5,220 nt of DNA from Planctomycetota bacterium (GTDB lineage: Bacteria; Planctomycetota; UBA1135; UBA2386), in the NCBI GenBank assembly GCA_003235605.1, contig QJVU01000450.1, positions 1 to 5,220 of the forward strand, in the 5' to 3' direction. The position numbers and the translations under genes are program-made. Under the pieces are notes generated by a model. That model did no database searches, was not told where the DNA came from, and saw only the letters and a list, made by a program, of their open reading frames with translations. Each line of letters begins with the position of its first letter. Position 1 is the stretch's first letter. Below are positions 4,657 through 5,220 of this stretch, one piece after another.

Positions 4657-5127
4657 ATGACCGCACTCAAACCTTTCCGACCATTCTCCCTCTTTGGCTG
4701 GCCATCGATGATGTCGGTGTCCGGCAAGAACTTCGACAAGGACGTCGACGAGTTCATCCGTCATTTCTGGGACTGGAAGGCGGAGAAGAACAGCATCGAG
4801 TGGATGCCGAACGTGGACGTGCTCGAGAAGCCGAATGCTTACTACGTGACCGTCGAGCTGCCGGGCCTCGACAAGGACGATGTCCAGGTCGACTTGAGCG
4901 GAGACGTGCTCACGATCCGCGGCGAGTGCAAGCGCGAGGAAGTGAGCGAAGACGATCACTACCGCATGACCGAATGCGCCAGTGGCAAGTTCCAACGGAG
5001 CCTGACCTTCCCCAACGCGCTCAGCACGGATGCCATCGAGGCCGACATGCACAACGGCATGCTCAAGATCCGGCTGAACAAGTCCAAGGCCATCACGCCG
5101 ACCAAGATCAAGATCAAGACCCGTTAG
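4657..5127 (+). CDS. hsp20: Small heat-shock protein, Hsp20/alpha-crystallin family
   Basis: This 156-residue ATP-independent chaperone binds unfolding proteins in the cytoplasm and keeps them refoldable. The alpha-crystallin domain runs from about 49 to 143. It begins WMPNVDVLEKPNAYYVTVELPG (given here in part: WMPNVDV at 49-55, VTVELPG at 64-70), continues through VLTIRGE (84-90) and FQRSLTFPNAL (112-122), and ends in the hallmark A-x(4)-GML-x-I-x-L strand (NGMLKIRLNK, 133-142). The C-terminal tail carries the I-x-I oligomerisation motif (Ile151-Lys-Ile153). The N-terminal arm is short and aromatic-rich (F, W), as usual. Length is typical of bacterial Hsp20. The start is set by AGGAGGG at 5-nt spacing. 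It is divergent to the Rieske gene; its leader has SD-occluding folds. Its 3' end overlaps by 14 bp the convergent FtsH-like gene. The call is firm; regulation is inferred. Confidence 0.95.
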   Translation: MTALKPFRPFSLFGWPSMMSVSGKNFDKDVDEFIRHFWDWKAEKNSIEWMPNVDVLEKPNAYYVTVELPGLDKDDVQVDLSGDVLTIRGECKREEVSEDDHYRMTECASGKFQRSLTFPNALSTDAIEADMHNGMLKIRLNKSKAITPTKIKIKTR

Positions 5128-5220
5128 GTGCCGATCCGACGATCAGCTCGCGGAAGGCTTCCGCGCTGAGCGTCTCGCGCTCGGTGAGCACCCGGGTCAC
5201 ACGTTCCAGCTGCGGCCGGT
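5114..5220 (-). CDS. C-terminal fragment resembling FtsH-type ATP-dependent zinc metalloprotease (partial)
   Basis: Only the last 34 residues of a minus-strand gene are in the window, ending at a TGA (5116-5114). The frame reads RPQLERVTRVLTERETLSAE then AFRELIVGSAPNGS. The pattern L-x-x-V-x(3)-L-x-E-x-E-T-L-x(2)-E-x-F/I-x-x-L is what the extreme C-terminus of FtsH (AAA+ membrane protease with an M41 domain) looks like, where the final helices precede a short variable tail. No catalytic motif is visible, so this rests on one short segment and another protein with a similar helix is possible. The gene enters from beyond base 5220 and overlaps the convergent hsp20 end by 14 bp. An FtsH beside Hsp20 would fit a quality-control neighbourhood. 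Confidence 0.5.
   Translation of the reverse strand, partial: RPQLERVTRVLTERETLSAEAFRELIVGSAPNGS

Noticed and set aside
5149..5165. CGCGGAAG-G-CTTCCGCG hairpin 21 nt after hsp20 as a terminator
   Set aside because: Perfect 8-bp arms but no T-run follows, and it lies inside the codons of the FtsH-like tail, so chance from coding sequence is likely.

Overview
This 5.2 kb window is GC-rich chromosomal DNA from a bacterium. It holds eight protein genes, two of them cut by the window ends, and no RNA genes, CRISPR array or intact mobile element. High GC, a small coiled-coil protein with the VSEKGALSVYGLGRFPVTLY core, and a secreted PepSY-like protein suggest a Planctomycetota-, Myxococcota- or similar environmental lineage. 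That placement is a guess from recalled protein resemblance.

Left block (1-1332, minus strand): three co-directional genes. In transcription order they are a small conserved protein of unknown function, an HspQ/YccV-like protein, and the N-terminal two thirds of a BcrA/CcmA-type ABC transporter ATPase that leaves the window at base 1. The 68-bp gap between the first two is almost filled by a long imperfect palindrome (1027-1080) that looks like a REP/MITE-type element. A 325-bp divergent intergenic region (1333-1657) follows.

Middle block: a von Willebrand factor A protein with a complete MIDAS metal site is on the plus strand (1658-2782). It converges, across only 28 bp, on a minus-strand pair: a TAT-exported Rieske [2Fe-2S] protein (4046-4504) followed by a secreted protein with two PepSY-like repeats (2811-3974). 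Both products of the pair should act outside the cytoplasm.

Right block: an Hsp20/alpha-crystallin small heat-shock chaperone (4657-5127, plus) lies divergent to the Rieske gene. Its leader can fold so that the Shine-Dalgarno is occluded, so a temperature-sensing RNA is possible. The 3' end of a minus-strand gene resembling the C-terminus of the FtsH protease overlaps the end of the chaperone gene by 14 bp.

HspQ-like protein, Hsp20 and the FtsH-like tail give the window a protein quality-control flavour, but the genes lie in separate transcription units, so a joint system is not shown. I found no clear new defence or mobile system. The points most worth checking are the palindrome, the Hsp20 leader, the small conserved protein, the orphan vWA protein, and the Rieske/PepSY pair.
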